From: Halanaerobiaceae bacterium
Lineage (GTDB): Bacteria > Bacillota > Halanaerobiia > Halanaerobiales > DTU029
Assembly: GCA_012521855.1 (NCBI GenBank)
Contig: JAAYLO010000141.1
Coordinates: 1 to 14,723 of the forward strand
Length of the DNA: 14,723 nt
Direction: 5' to 3'
Shown: positions 6,501 through 14,667 of the stretch, one piece after another
Layout: each line of letters opens with the position of its first letter
How positions within the stretch are numbered: the stretch's first letter is position 1
The notes under the pieces: model-generated
What the model was told of the DNA's origin: nothing
The model's database searches: none
The model's input: the letters and a program-made list of their open reading frames with translations, nothing else
Position numbers and translations under genes: made by a program

Positions 6501-6898
6501 TTAATCCTGCTTACCTTCCATGAACCACTCCAGTACCATTTGTATCTTTTTATCCCAATAACCCCATTCATGAGTACCGGGCGTAAGCTCAATGCCCTGT
6601 TCCCTGCAAAAATCCCTGAACCCTATATTATCCTCATAAAGAAAATCCTCTGTACCACAACACTGATATAAACTGGGAACCTGAGGCATAACTGCCGCCA
6701 ACCCCAACGGTTCTATATACCTTTCAATGGATGTCCTTCTCATCCAGACGGTATGATCATCAGATAAACCGTAGAGCGGATACAGAACAGGAAATTTATC
6801 ATTAGATTCCTGAAGAAGTCTTTTCTGGGGTAATATTACATTCATGGAAGTAGACAATCTGAGAGCCTCTGAAAAAAATCACATTGAATAAATGCCAT
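6501..6898 (-). pseudogene. remnant of an alpha/beta-hydrolase esterase (EstA / S-formylglutathione hydrolase-like)
   Basis: The original ATG is at 6898 with AAAGGAG upstream, reading MAFIQCDFF, the usual N-terminus of this tributyrin-esterase family (PF00756). The T-run after GA (6878-6872) is 7 T; with 8 T the frame would read FFSEALRLSTSMNVILPQ, exactly the family pattern, so a 1-nt loss shifted the frame. From 6857 the correct frame continues to VMPQV and then jumps, in frame near 6677, to PSLYQCCGTEDFLYED, omitting about 120 residues that should include the GxSxG nucleophile. The oxyanion-region HGL is YGL here. The Asp and His of the triad remain (GTED, GTHEW). Family members are about 255 residues. 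It is very unlikely to be active. Confidence 0.85.
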
Positions 6899-6982
6899 TT
6901 TTAAAACACTCCTTTATTCTCAAGTTTTTTATTACACCCTTTCTCTTCAAACATCTATAATAGATGACTGCTTAGCGGGTCT

Positions 6983-7013
6983 CTTCCGGCATATTTTAAA
7001 TGTATGCCGGAAG
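6983..7013. repeat. 11-bp perfect inverted repeat upstream of the esterase remnant
   Basis: CTTCCGGCATA (6983-6993) and TATGCCGGAAG (7003-7013) are perfect complements around a 9-nt AT loop. No T-run follows on either strand, so it is not a standard terminator. It lies between the nifJ terminator and the esterase remnant and could be an operator, an mRNA processing hairpin or a dispersed palindromic repeat. Confidence 0.7.
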
Positions 7014-7020
7014 TATATAT

Positions 7021-7049
7021 AAAAAAAGAGCAGTGCAATCCACTGCTCT
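7021..7049 (-). terminator. intrinsic terminator of nifJ
   Basis: On the minus strand AGAGCAGTG (7049-7041), loop GATTG, CACTGCTCT (7035-7027), then T-run through 7021. A 9-bp perfect stem about 28 nt after the nifJ stop. Confidence 0.93.
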
Positions 7050-7076
7050 AAGTATAACACATTTTTTCAGACTTAA

Positions 7077-10000
7077 CTACTCTGCCTTTTTCTCATATGA
7101 TAACTGCAGTCTTTTATAGGATTCATATCTGGCTCTGGCATCCTCCTCAGCCTTCTGGAAATATTCTTTAGCAATTTCCGGGAAGGTTTTTTCCAGGGAG
7201 GTATACCTTACTTCACTTCTGATGAACTCCTGGAATGACTCAGTCGGCTCTTTGGAATCCAGGCTAAATGGATTCTTTCCTTCTCTGGCCAGCTCAGGAT
7301 TGAATCTGTACAAATGCCAGTATCCGGCCTGAACAGCTCTTTTCTCCTGATTTATACTGCAGCTCATTCCACCCCTCAGTCCATGATTAATACATGGAGC
7401 ATAGGCAATAATCAGGGAAGGCCCTGGATATGCTTCAGCTTCTTTTATAGCCTTGATAGCCTGGTTCATGTCTGCCCCCAGTGCAATCTGGGCAACATAT
7501 ACATAACCATAAGACATTGCCATCATGCCGAGGTCTTTCTTCTTGATCCTCTTGCCGGAAGCAGCAAACTTGGCTACAGCAGCAGTCGGGGTAGATTTGG
7601 AAGACTGCCCGCCGGTATTTGAGTAAACCTCTGTATCAAAGACCAATACATTTACATCATCACCGGATGCCAGTACGTGATCTAAGCCGCCAAAGCCGAT
7701 ATCATAAGCCCAGCCGTCACCACCGAAGATCCACTGTGATTTTTTGACCAGATATTCCTTCATATCGAGAATCTCTGCAACATCTTCACTCTTATCTGCA
7801 TATTTCTCCAGAACAGGAATCAATTTTGCTGTCGCTTCTTTAGATTCTTCACCTTTGTCTTTATTATCCAGCCAGTTCTGCAAGGCCTCATTGAGATCTG
7901 CACCCAGATTGGCTTCAATGACTGATCTTGCTCTATCAGCCAGACGGTCTCTATTCTGCTCCATACCTAAATACATACCATAACCGTACTCGGCATTATC
8001 TTCAAAGAGAGAGTTAGCCCAGGCTGGACCATGGCCGTCTCTGTTGGTTGTATAAGGAGTACTCGGAGCAGAACCGCCCCAGATTGAAGAACAACCAGTA
8101 GCATTGGCAATGAACATCCTGTCTCCAAATAACTGGGTAATCAATTTTGCGTAAGGAGTCTCTCCACAACCGCCACAGGCACCGGAGAACTCCAGTAATG
8201 GTTGTCTGAACTGACTGCCCTTAATAGAAAACTTATCCATCAAATCATCTTTAACAGAAACTTTATTAATCGCATATTCCCAGTTATCTTTTTCTTTTTC
8301 AACCTGTGTAGCATTTGGTTTCATAACAAGGGCTTTCTCTTTAGCAGGACATACTTCAGCACAGACACCACAACCTGTACAATCAAGCGGTGAAACCTGT
8401 ATTCTGTATTCCAGCCCTTCAAACTGTTTACCGATAGCTTTCTTCGTTTTAAACCCTTCAGGTGCATTTTTGACCTCTTCTTCATTGAGAAGGAACGGCC
8501 TTATAACTGCATGGGGACAGCAAAGTGCACACTGATTACACTGGATACAGTTATCAATCTGCCATTCAGGAATATTAATTGCGATATTCCTCTTCTCATA
8601 TGCACTGGTACCCTGCGGGAAATGGCCATCTTCACGGCCGACAAAGGCACTGACCGGTAGATCGTCACCCTTCTGTCTATTAATCGGTTCAAGAATGTCT
8701 TTAATAAATTCAGGTCTGTCATCTTCCTGTGTGGCAGCTGCCTCAATACTGATATTTGCCCATTCAGCAGGTACTTCAACTTTTTCCAGAGCATCAAGAG
8801 CCCTGTCAACTGCCTGCCAGTTCATATTTACAATCTTATCTCCTTTATGGCCATAACTATCTTTAATGGCTTCTTTCAAATACTGGATGGCTTCATCAAC
8901 AGGTATAATATTAGCAAGCTTAAAGAAAACTGTCTGCATTACCATGTTAATCCTGTTGCCAAGACCGACTTCCTGAGCAATATCAAAAGCATTAATTATA
9001 TAGAAGTTTATGTTATGTTCAGCAAGATATTTCTTCATACCGGCCGGTAATTTCTCTTCCAGTTCATCCTTGCTCCAGGTACAGTTCAGGACAAAGGTAC
9101 CTCCATCCTTTAAACCGTCAATAACATCAAACTGATTTACATAGGCCTCGTTATGACAAGCTATATAATCAGCTTCATCAATCAAGTTAGTAGATTTTAT
9201 AGGTTTATCTCCAAAACGCAGGTGGGAAACAGTTACTCCTCCTGATTTTTTGGAATCATAAGAGAAATAACCCTGGGCGTATTTATCAGTTTTATCCCCA
9301 ATAATCTTGATAGCATTCTTGTTGGCACCAACTGTACCGTCAGAGCCCAGACCCCAGAACTTGCAGTTGACTGTCCCCTCAGGAACTGTGTTTATCTTCT
9401 CCTTTACTTCAAGGGATGTAAAGGTAACATCATCAACAATACCTACAGTAAAACCATTCTTTGGCTTATCTGCCATCAGGTTATCAAATACTGCCTTAAT
9501 ATGCGATGGGTTTGTATCCTTTGAACTTAAACCATATCTTCCGCCAATAATCATCGGAGCATTTTCTTTATCATAAAACAGGCTTCTTACATCCTGGTAT
9601 AGAGGCTCTCCAACTGCACCAGGTTCTTTTGTCCTGTCAAGAACAGCAATCCTCTTTACGGTCTCAGGTAATACTTTCATAAAATATTTCTCTGAGAATG
9701 GACGATAGAGGCGAACCTTAATCAGTCCTACCTTTTCTCCCTTATTTACCAGGTATTCTACTGTTTCATCAATGGTATCTGTTACAGAACCCATTGCAAC
9801 AATCACATATTCTGCATCCTCTGCACCAACATAATTGAATGGATGATATTCCCTGCCGGTTAATTTACTGATCTCATTCATGTATTCCTCAACAATATCA
9901 GGCACAGCATCATAAAATCTATTACATGCTTCCCTGGCCTGGAAGAAAATATCAGGATTTTGAGCAGTACCCCTGGTAACCGGACGTTCAGGATTTAAAG

Positions 10001-10619
10001 CATTGTGTCTAAATCTCTTAATAGCCTCATAATCAACTAACTTAGCTAAGTCATCATAATCCAGTACCTCAATCTTCTGTACTTCATGAGAAGTACGGAA
10101 ACCATCAAAAAAGTGTAAAAAGGGAACGCTGGATTTAATAGCAGCCAGATGTGCTATTCCTCCCAGATCCATAACTTCCTGTACACTGCCTGAAGCGAGC
10201 ATTGCAAATCCAGTCTGACGGGCAGCCATCACGTCAGAATGATCCCCGAAAATTGAAAGGGCATGTGTAGCCAGAGTACGGGCACTGACATGAAAAACAG
10301 CCGGCAACAATTCCCCGGCAATCTTATACATATTCGGGATCATTAAAAGCAATCCCTGTGATGCAGTAAAGGTTGTGGTTAAGGCACCTGTAGCCAATGA
10401 ACCATGTACTGCACCGGCTGCACCTCCTTCTGACTGCATTTCAGTTAATTTTACTCTCTGTCCAAAAATGTTTTTGCGACCATGGGCACTCCATAAATCA
10501 ACATATTCAGCCATTGGTGAAGATGGAGTAATTGGATAGATAGCAGCTACATCAGTGAAGGCATAAGCCACATGAGCAGCAGCAGTATTTCCATCCATGG
10601 TCTTCATTACTTTTCCCAT
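7077..10619 (-). CDS. nifJ: pyruvate:ferredoxin (flavodoxin) oxidoreductase
   Basis: 1180 residues, the normal length of the single-chain homodimeric enzyme. It oxidises pyruvate with CoA to acetyl-CoA, CO2 and reduced ferredoxin in the cytoplasm, central to anaerobic fermentation. The N-terminal pyruvate/CoA-binding domains begin with AYPITPSSPMAE-like sequence (IYPITPSSPMAEYVD). Two 4Fe-4S ferredoxin motifs follow (C691/694/697/701 and C747/750/753/757). The TPP domain has the proximal cluster Cys (C815, C818, and C1076 in APCINHG), GDGWAYD (967-973) and NTGGQ (1001-1005). Start ATG 10619 with AGGGGGAA upstream. It is monocistronic with its own promoter and terminator. The stop is TAG. No defect is visible. 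Confidence 0.98.
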   Translation of the reverse strand: MGKVMKTMDGNTAAAHVAYAFTDVAAIYPITPSSPMAEYVDLWSAHGRKNIFGQRVKLTEMQSEGGAAGAVHGSLATGALTTTFTASQGLLLMIPNMYKIAGELLPAVFHVSARTLATHALSIFGDHSDVMAARQTGFAMLASGSVQEVMDLGGIAHLAAIKSSVPFLHFFDGFRTSHEVQKIEVLDYDDLAKLVDYEAIKRFRHNALNPERPVTRGTAQNPDIFFQAREACNRFYDAVPDIVEEYMNEISKLTGREYHPFNYVGAEDAEYVIVAMGSVTDTIDETVEYLVNKGEKVGLIKVRLYRPFSEKYFMKVLPETVKRIAVLDRTKEPGAVGEPLYQDVRSLFYDKENAPMIIGGRYGLSSKDTNPSHIKAVFDNLMADKPKNGFTVGIVDDVTFTSLEVKEKINTVPEGTVNCKFWGLGSDGTVGANKNAIKIIGDKTDKYAQGYFSYDSKKSGGVTVSHLRFGDKPIKSTNLIDEADYIACHNEAYVNQFDVIDGLKDGGTFVLNCTWSKDELEEKLPAGMKKYLAEHNINFYIINAFDIAQEVGLGNRINMVMQTVFFKLANIIPVDEAIQYLKEAIKDSYGHKGDKIVNMNWQAVDRALDALEKVEVPAEWANISIEAAATQEDDRPEFIKDILEPINRQKGDDLPVSAFVGREDGHFPQGTSAYEKRNIAINIPEWQIDNCIQCNQCALCCPHAVIRPFLLNEEEVKNAPEGFKTKKAIGKQFEGLEYRIQVSPLDCTGCGVCAEVCPAKEKALVMKPNATQVEKEKDNWEYAINKVSVKDDLMDKFSIKGSQFRQPLLEFSGACGGCGETPYAKLITQLFGDRMFIANATGCSSIWGGSAPSTPYTTNRDGHGPAWANSLFEDNAEYGYGMYLGMEQNRDRLADRARSVIEANLGADLNEALQNWLDNKDKGEESKEATAKLIPVLEKYADKSEDVAEILDMKEYLVKKSQWIFGGDGWAYDIGFGGLDHVLASGDDVNVLVFDTEVYSNTGGQSSKSTPTAAVAKFAASGKRIKKKDLGMMAMSYGYVYVAQIALGADMNQAIKAIKEAEAYPGPSLIIAYAPCINHGLRGGMSCSINQEKRAVQAGYWHLYRFNPELAREGKNPFSLDSKEPTESFQEFIRSEVRYTSLEKTFPEIAKEYFQKAEEDARARYESYKRLQLSYEKKAE

Positions 10620-10668
10620 TGTATCTATTCCCCCTATATATATTAATGTATTTTTTACGCTCAGTATC

Positions 10669-10697
10669 AGTATAACTCAATTAATTTTCCCTGTCAA
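10669..10697 (-). promoter_or_regulatory. nifJ promoter
   Basis: On the minus strand TTGACA (10697-10692), 17-nt spacer, TATACT (10674-10669), giving a 5' leader of about 43 nt before the nifJ ATG at 10619. The remaining upstream gap to the next terminator (10698-10807) is AT-rich and shows nothing else I recognise. Confidence 0.8.
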
Positions 10698-10807
10698 ATT
10701 GCAAAAGCAATAGGATAGTGTCAAGTTAATCATTATTTTATAAAACATATTTAGCATTCTTTTTTTTACAAATTATCATTTATAAAAACACAAATCTTAT
10801 CCTGTAT

Positions 10808-10868
10808 AAAAAAAACCAGATACCAGATAAAATACTTAATACTAAAGCATAACAATTATCGGTATCTG
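10808..10868 (-). terminator. terminator of the sugar ABC operon
   Basis: On the minus strand CAGATACCGATAA (10868-10856) pairs with TTATC-T-GGTATCTG (10831-10817 region), 13 bp with one bulged T around a loop of about 24 nt, followed by eight T (10815-10808). It lies about 17 nt after the second permease gene. Confidence 0.75.
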
Positions 10869-10884
10869 TTTAACTGATAAATAT

Positions 10885-11694
10885 TTATTTCCCCATAGAT
10901 TCTATACTTGTATGAATGAAATACTTTTGAAGTGATAAATAAACTAAAACTACAGGCAATATCGCCAATAATGCAGCAGCTGATGCTACATTTAAATTAC
11001 TAACTTCACTAAAGAATGATGAAATATAGGTAGTAACCATTTTTTTATCCGGTGTTTGTAAGAAATATAAAGCAAAAACAAACTCATTGAACATTTTTAC
11101 TCCATTTAATATTATAACACTGGTAGTCACAGAACCAAGTTGAGGCAAAATAATACGGAAAAAAGTACTCACCTTCCCGCAGCCATCTATCTCAGCTGCT
11201 TCATCTAAATCAATCGGAATACTCTTTATAAAATTAGAATATATAATGATACTGATAGGTAAATACTGGGTAGAAATTAATAGAATAATTCCCCAGAAAG
11301 TATTGATTCCTTGTAAAGTCAGCATTACTTTATATAATGGCACAATTAAACTAATAGTCGGAACCATCATTACTCCCATTGTGAGCATCAACATAAAGCT
11401 GGATATCCATCCTTTTTTTCTGGCAAGTACGTAACCAGTCATTGCTCCAACTAAGATTACAATAATAGAAGAACAAATAGTAATTAAGAATGTATTTCTA
11501 ACCGCAAGGAAAAACAATTTATCTTCCAATACGAACCTAAAATTATCCAGATTAAGATAATTAGGCGGAAGCCATCTTGAACTTAGATCTGATTTTTGTT
11601 TAAGAGATGTCATTAATGTAATATATATCGGAAGAAAATGAAACAATATAATAAAAATACCCAAGAGGTTATAAAACAATCCTTTCTTTTTCAT
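10885..11694 (-). CDS. carbohydrate ABC transporter permease, MalG type
   Basis: 269 residues with six membrane segments; binding-protein-dependent inner-membrane permease of the CUT1 sugar family. The ATPase-contact EAA loop is clear: EAAEIDGCGKVSTFFRIILP. The N-terminus (LPIYITLMTSLKQKSDL) and SIIIYSNFIKSIPIDLDEA match MalG-like partners. The start ATG at 11694 overlaps the stop of the other permease (TAATG), implying coupled translation; GAGG lies 10 nt upstream. Substrate is not predictable. It is the last gene of the operon and precedes a terminator. Confidence 0.93.
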   Translation of the reverse strand: MKKKGLFYNLLGIFIILFHFLPIYITLMTSLKQKSDLSSRWLPPNYLNLDNFRFVLEDKLFFLAVRNTFLITICSSIIVILVGAMTGYVLARKKGWISSFMLMLTMGVMMVPTISLIVPLYKVMLTLQGINTFWGIILLISTQYLPISIIIYSNFIKSIPIDLDEAAEIDGCGKVSTFFRIILPQLGSVTTSVIILNGVKMFNEFVFALYFLQTPDKKMVTTYISSFFSEVSNLNVASAAALLAILPVVLVYLSLQKYFIHTSIESMGK

Positions 11695-12563
11695 TACATT
11701 TCAACCTCTTTTCCTTGGAAATATTTATTCATGACCAGAGAGATAAAAAAGATTAAACAGAAAAGCACCAGTCCTGCAGTTGCAGCCTGTCCAGCATTCT
11801 CATTTGCGAAATGTAGATAATTAATAGCTGTACCCATTGAATGAGTAGAGATACCCGGTCCGCCGTTTGTTAATGCAAAAATTATTGAGAATAACTTCAA
11901 TCCGCCAATCATATTTATAAGAAAACTTGACGAAATTGCAGGTATTAATAATGGCAGCTTGATTTTTATGAATCTTTGAAATGCGTTGGCACCATCTATC
12001 ATGGAAGCTTCAATCAAATGTGAGGGTATACCTTGTAAACCTGCTAAATAAATCATCATGGAAACTCCGACAAATTGAATGGAATTTACAATAATAATAA
12101 TCCATTTTGCACGAGTTTCATCTCCAAGCCAGTCTATTTTCTCTGCACCAAAAAGCACCATTATATCGTTAAGTGCACCACCACTATACTGAAAAATATT
12201 ATACATCATATATCCCATGATAACCCCAGCAACAATTGCAGGAAGATAAATAAATAATCTGACCGAATTTCTAAGAGCAAATTTTTTATTAACATAAACA
12301 GCATAGCACAATCCCAACACATTCTGAATTACTGTGCAAATAATCCCATACATTAGTGTATTTACAATTGCAACTTTAAGTAATTTACTTTGAAATAAAC
12401 TTTTATAATTATATAATCCTACATATCTATATGTTTGAGAATATCCATTCCAATTTGTAAAAGAAATTCTCACTCCCTCAAATAAAGGTATAAATACGAA
12501 CAAAGTAAACATTATAAACGCTGGTAGTAAAAATAAATACAACCGGTATTCTTTACTTTTCAT
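11694..12563 (-). CDS. carbohydrate ABC transporter permease, MalF type
   Basis: 289 residues, six membrane segments, partner of the MalG-type permease. It has the usual N-terminal LPAFIMFTLFVFIPLFEGVRISFTNWNGY (in parts) and the EAA loop EASMIDGANAFQRFIKIKLP. The start ATG at 12563 has AAAGGAT upstream. The gene is 80 nt downstream of the binding-protein gene, and the gap contains a 38-nt perfect palindrome. A CUT1 ATPase is not encoded nearby; such systems commonly use a shared MsmK/MalK-type ATPase. Confidence 0.93.
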   Translation of the reverse strand: MKSKEYRLYLFLLPAFIMFTLFVFIPLFEGVRISFTNWNGYSQTYRYVGLYNYKSLFQSKLLKVAIVNTLMYGIICTVIQNVLGLCYAVYVNKKFALRNSVRLFIYLPAIVAGVIMGYMMYNIFQYSGGALNDIMVLFGAEKIDWLGDETRAKWIIIIVNSIQFVGVSMMIYLAGLQGIPSHLIEASMIDGANAFQRFIKIKLPLLIPAISSSFLINMIGGLKLFSIIFALTNGGPGISTHSMGTAINYLHFANENAGQAATAGLVLFCLIFFISLVMNKYFQGKEVEM

Positions 12564-12583
12564 AATACCACGATCCTTTCAAT

Positions 12584-12621
12584 AAGCCAGAGTTTCTATA
12601 AATTTATAGAAACTCTGGCTT
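12584..12621. repeat. 38-nt perfect palindrome between binding protein and permease genes
   Basis: The left arm AAGCCAGAGTTTCTATAAA (12584-12602) is followed directly by its exact reverse complement (12603-12621), with no loop. It begins about 20 nt after the binding-protein stop. No T-run follows on the minus strand (the next bases are ATTG), so it is unlikely to be a simple terminator. It is more probably an RNA hairpin protecting the upstream mRNA 3' end or causing partial termination. Confidence 0.85.
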
Positions 12622-12643
12622 TTAATAATAGTATTATAAACTA

Positions 12644-13873
12644 CTACCTGAGTCTATTGTAATCCTGCTCCATCAATAATCTGGCATCTTTTACAGATAA
12701 ACCCCCTGATATTAGGCCAGCCCCAACCTGTTGCAATGTACTCCACATACCGCTCGGCAAATAGACACGGTCAAAATATGGTTGTATTTCAACATCAGCA
12801 TATTTTTCGTAATATTTGGTCAAAATACCCAGGTCAACACTTACATCTTTAAATGCAGCCATCTGACCCTGTGCTTTTGCTATAGTGCTCATATTTTCTT
12901 CTCTTGCCAGGAATTCAAGAAACTTCAATGCTTCCTCTTTATTTTTTGTATTTTTCCAAACACCTACTGCATTTCTTTCACCACCTATGAAAATAGGTTC
13001 TGTACCTGGATGAATTGAAGGAAGTGGCATAAATCCTACTTTTACATCAGGATTATATTCCCTCATCTCCTGTACGGCAGAATTTGTTACGAACATGAAC
13101 CCTATTTGATCTAAAGCCATTTGCCGGTTCACTGTTGGCCCGTCAGCTGTTAATATGTCTTTATTCAAATATCCATTTTCAGATAAGCTAAGTAATAACT
13201 CACTCATAGCATCCCAATTACTCCAATCAAATGTTCCGTTAAGTAATTCTTCAGCAAAGTTATTAGAAGGGTCTTTAATAAGCACTTGAGAAGCCATAAC
13301 ATCTAAAAATTGAGCAATATTTCGCGGATCCTTTCCTCCCATACCTACCGGTATTTTTCCTATTGCTTTAATTTTTTCAAATGCCTGTACAAAATCATCC
13401 CATGTTTTTAAATCATCAATATCAATTCCTACTTCATTTAGAACATTTTCATTAAATAAAACTCCGCTTTTGTCTACATCTAATGGTAAAACAAATATTT
13501 CCCCATTATCATTTGATATAACCGGTAAGATAGCCCCGCTGATTTTATCAAACCATGGCTGGTTATTTAAAGGCTCTAAGTATTCACTATATCTTGCAAC
13601 AGACCACCCATGTGTCATCCACATATCAGGCAAATCTTGAGTTGCCATTTTTGCTTTCATCAATGCTTCAAAATCTTTACCATACCCGGTAACTCTTACT
13701 GTAATACCTGTTTCATCTTCAAACCTTTTTGCTACTTCTTTGTACGCTTCCAGGACATGTGCAGGTGAATTTGTCATAAAATCCAGAATAACATTAGACT
13801 GGGCAAAGCACGCAACTGAAAACAACAATAACATGCAAAACAAACTTACTAATGAAACTACTTCTTTTTTCAT
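12644..13873 (-). CDS. extracellular sugar-binding protein of the ABC transporter (CUT1 family)
   Basis: 409 residues. A signal peptide is visible: KK, then a hydrophobic core VVSLVSLFCMLLLFSVACFA. It could be cut as a lipoprotein at Cys (SVAC, a poor lipobox) or by signal peptidase I after CFA. The mature part has the type 1 solute-binding pattern (AYKEVAKRFEDETGITVRV, LPDMWMTHG, then GEIFVLPLDVDKSGVLFNENVL and, near the C-terminus, EALKFLEFLAREENM). It would capture an oligosaccharide or sugar for the two permeases. Start: an ATG at 13879 lies only 2 nt after GAGGAGG, whereas the ATG at 13873 is 8 nt from it, so I prefer 13873. The stop is a tandem TAG TAG. It follows the DUF1868 gene by about 20 nt. 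Confidence 0.93.
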   Translation of the reverse strand: MKKEVVSLVSLFCMLLLFSVACFAQSNVILDFMTNSPAHVLEAYKEVAKRFEDETGITVRVTGYGKDFEALMKAKMATQDLPDMWMTHGWSVARYSEYLEPLNNQPWFDKISGAILPVISNDNGEIFVLPLDVDKSGVLFNENVLNEVGIDIDDLKTWDDFVQAFEKIKAIGKIPVGMGGKDPRNIAQFLDVMASQVLIKDPSNNFAEELLNGTFDWSNWDAMSELLLSLSENGYLNKDILTADGPTVNRQMALDQIGFMFVTNSAVQEMREYNPDVKVGFMPLPSIHPGTEPIFIGGERNAVGVWKNTKNKEEALKFLEFLAREENMSTIAKAQGQMAAFKDVSVDLGILTKYYEKYADVEIQPYFDRVYLPSGMWSTLQQVGAGLISGGLSVKDARLLMEQDYNRLR

Positions 13874-13893
13874 ATTCATTTCCTCCTCATTTT

Positions 13894-14574
13894 TTATTTA
13901 TATCCTTTCTCAACCCTTAACTGCATCCTCGCACCGGGGTTGTAAGGAACAAATTTAGACATATCTTCAAATACCGTATATGACACTTCTTTAATAGTTA
14001 TTGCCCCAATTTTGCTGACTACTTCTTTGTTAAGAGTTTCATTTAACTTTTTTATTTCCTGTTCTTCTTCCTCCGTCAAATCATGAATTCTATATCCAAA
14101 GGAAATATGAAATTGGTATGTATCATGATTTGGAAAACGGACCCCTGTTACTTCTGCCAGCTGTTCTCTTAAATCCTTTAATAATTTACGTGTATTTTCA
14201 TCTACAGGATTTACCTCTATATTTGTACCGGAAATACGAGCAGGCTGCATTTCAAAACCTGACGGGAATTTTATACTGGACAGTTTATCATAAAAATGGG
14301 TATCTAGTTTTTCCAGATCTTCATCCAGTTCTAATTTACTGCTCCAATCTTCAGGTTTCCTGTTAAAATGACATAACAACTCAAAAACTGTCATATGAAT
14401 TGACTCTTCCGGAGTCAGCGAATATTTATATGAAAATGGTAACTGTCTATATTCTCTTTGTATTCTCTATATCGCTTCCATTAATTTTTCATCATCATAT
14501 AAATTGCTGACAATTGTGTTCCCAGGAAACCACTTCATAGTTCCATCTTCATTAAACTTTAATTTAGTTAGCAT
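13894..14574 (-). pseudogene. DUF1868 2H-phosphoesterase interrupted by an in-frame TAG
   Basis: Read through, the gene is 226 codons from ATG 14574 (GGGGGGG 9 nt upstream) to TAA. It starts MLTKLKFNEDGTMKWFPGNT, the usual N-terminus of DUF1868, then TAG at 14469-14467 at codon 36, and the same frame continues RIQREYRQLPFSYKY...SIHMTVFELLCHF. Both 2H motifs are present: HMT (His codon 14397-14395) and HIS in QFHISFGY. 2H enzymes (LigT/CPDase-like) act on cyclic or 2',5'-linked phosphates; this subfamily's substrate is unknown. A restart at the ATG 14394 would lose the first catalytic His. It could be a recent pseudogene, a readthrough or suppressed gene, or a sequencing error; no other decay is visible. 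Confidence 0.8.
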
Positions 14575-14608
14575 TAAATATATCCCCCCCCTATACGATA
14601 TTGCGTTT

Positions 14609-14624
14609 ATGACACCGGTGTCAT
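14609..14624. promoter_or_regulatory. LacI/CcpA-type operator palindrome
   Basis: ATGACACCGGTGTCAT is a perfect 16-bp palindrome centred on CG. It also fits the catabolite-responsive element pattern WTGNNANCGNNNNCAW. It lies about 8-23 nt after the predicted transcription start of the DUF1868-sugar ABC operon, a position where a bound repressor would block elongation. A LacI-family regulator is the best guess; the regulator gene is not in the window. Confidence 0.75.
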
Positions 14625-14638
14625 TATTGTCTAAATTT

Positions 14639-14667
14639 ATTATATTATATTTTTTTAAATTATTCAA
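14639..14667 (-). promoter_or_regulatory. promoter of the DUF1868-sugar ABC operon
   Basis: On the minus strand TTGAAT (14667-14662), 17-nt spacer, TATAAT (14644-14639). The -35 coincides with a possible TTG start of a longer ORF, which argues that the true gene start is the ATG at 14574. The stretch 14668-14723 is AT-rich; its last bases contain GTGTCACATATG, possibly a second half-operator. Confidence 0.75.

Noticed and set aside
14467..14667. 66-residue ORF starting at TTG 14667 as a separate gene
   Set aside because: Its TTG is the -35 element of the promoter, and its end is the amber codon inside the DUF1868 frame; it is the 5' part of that gene.
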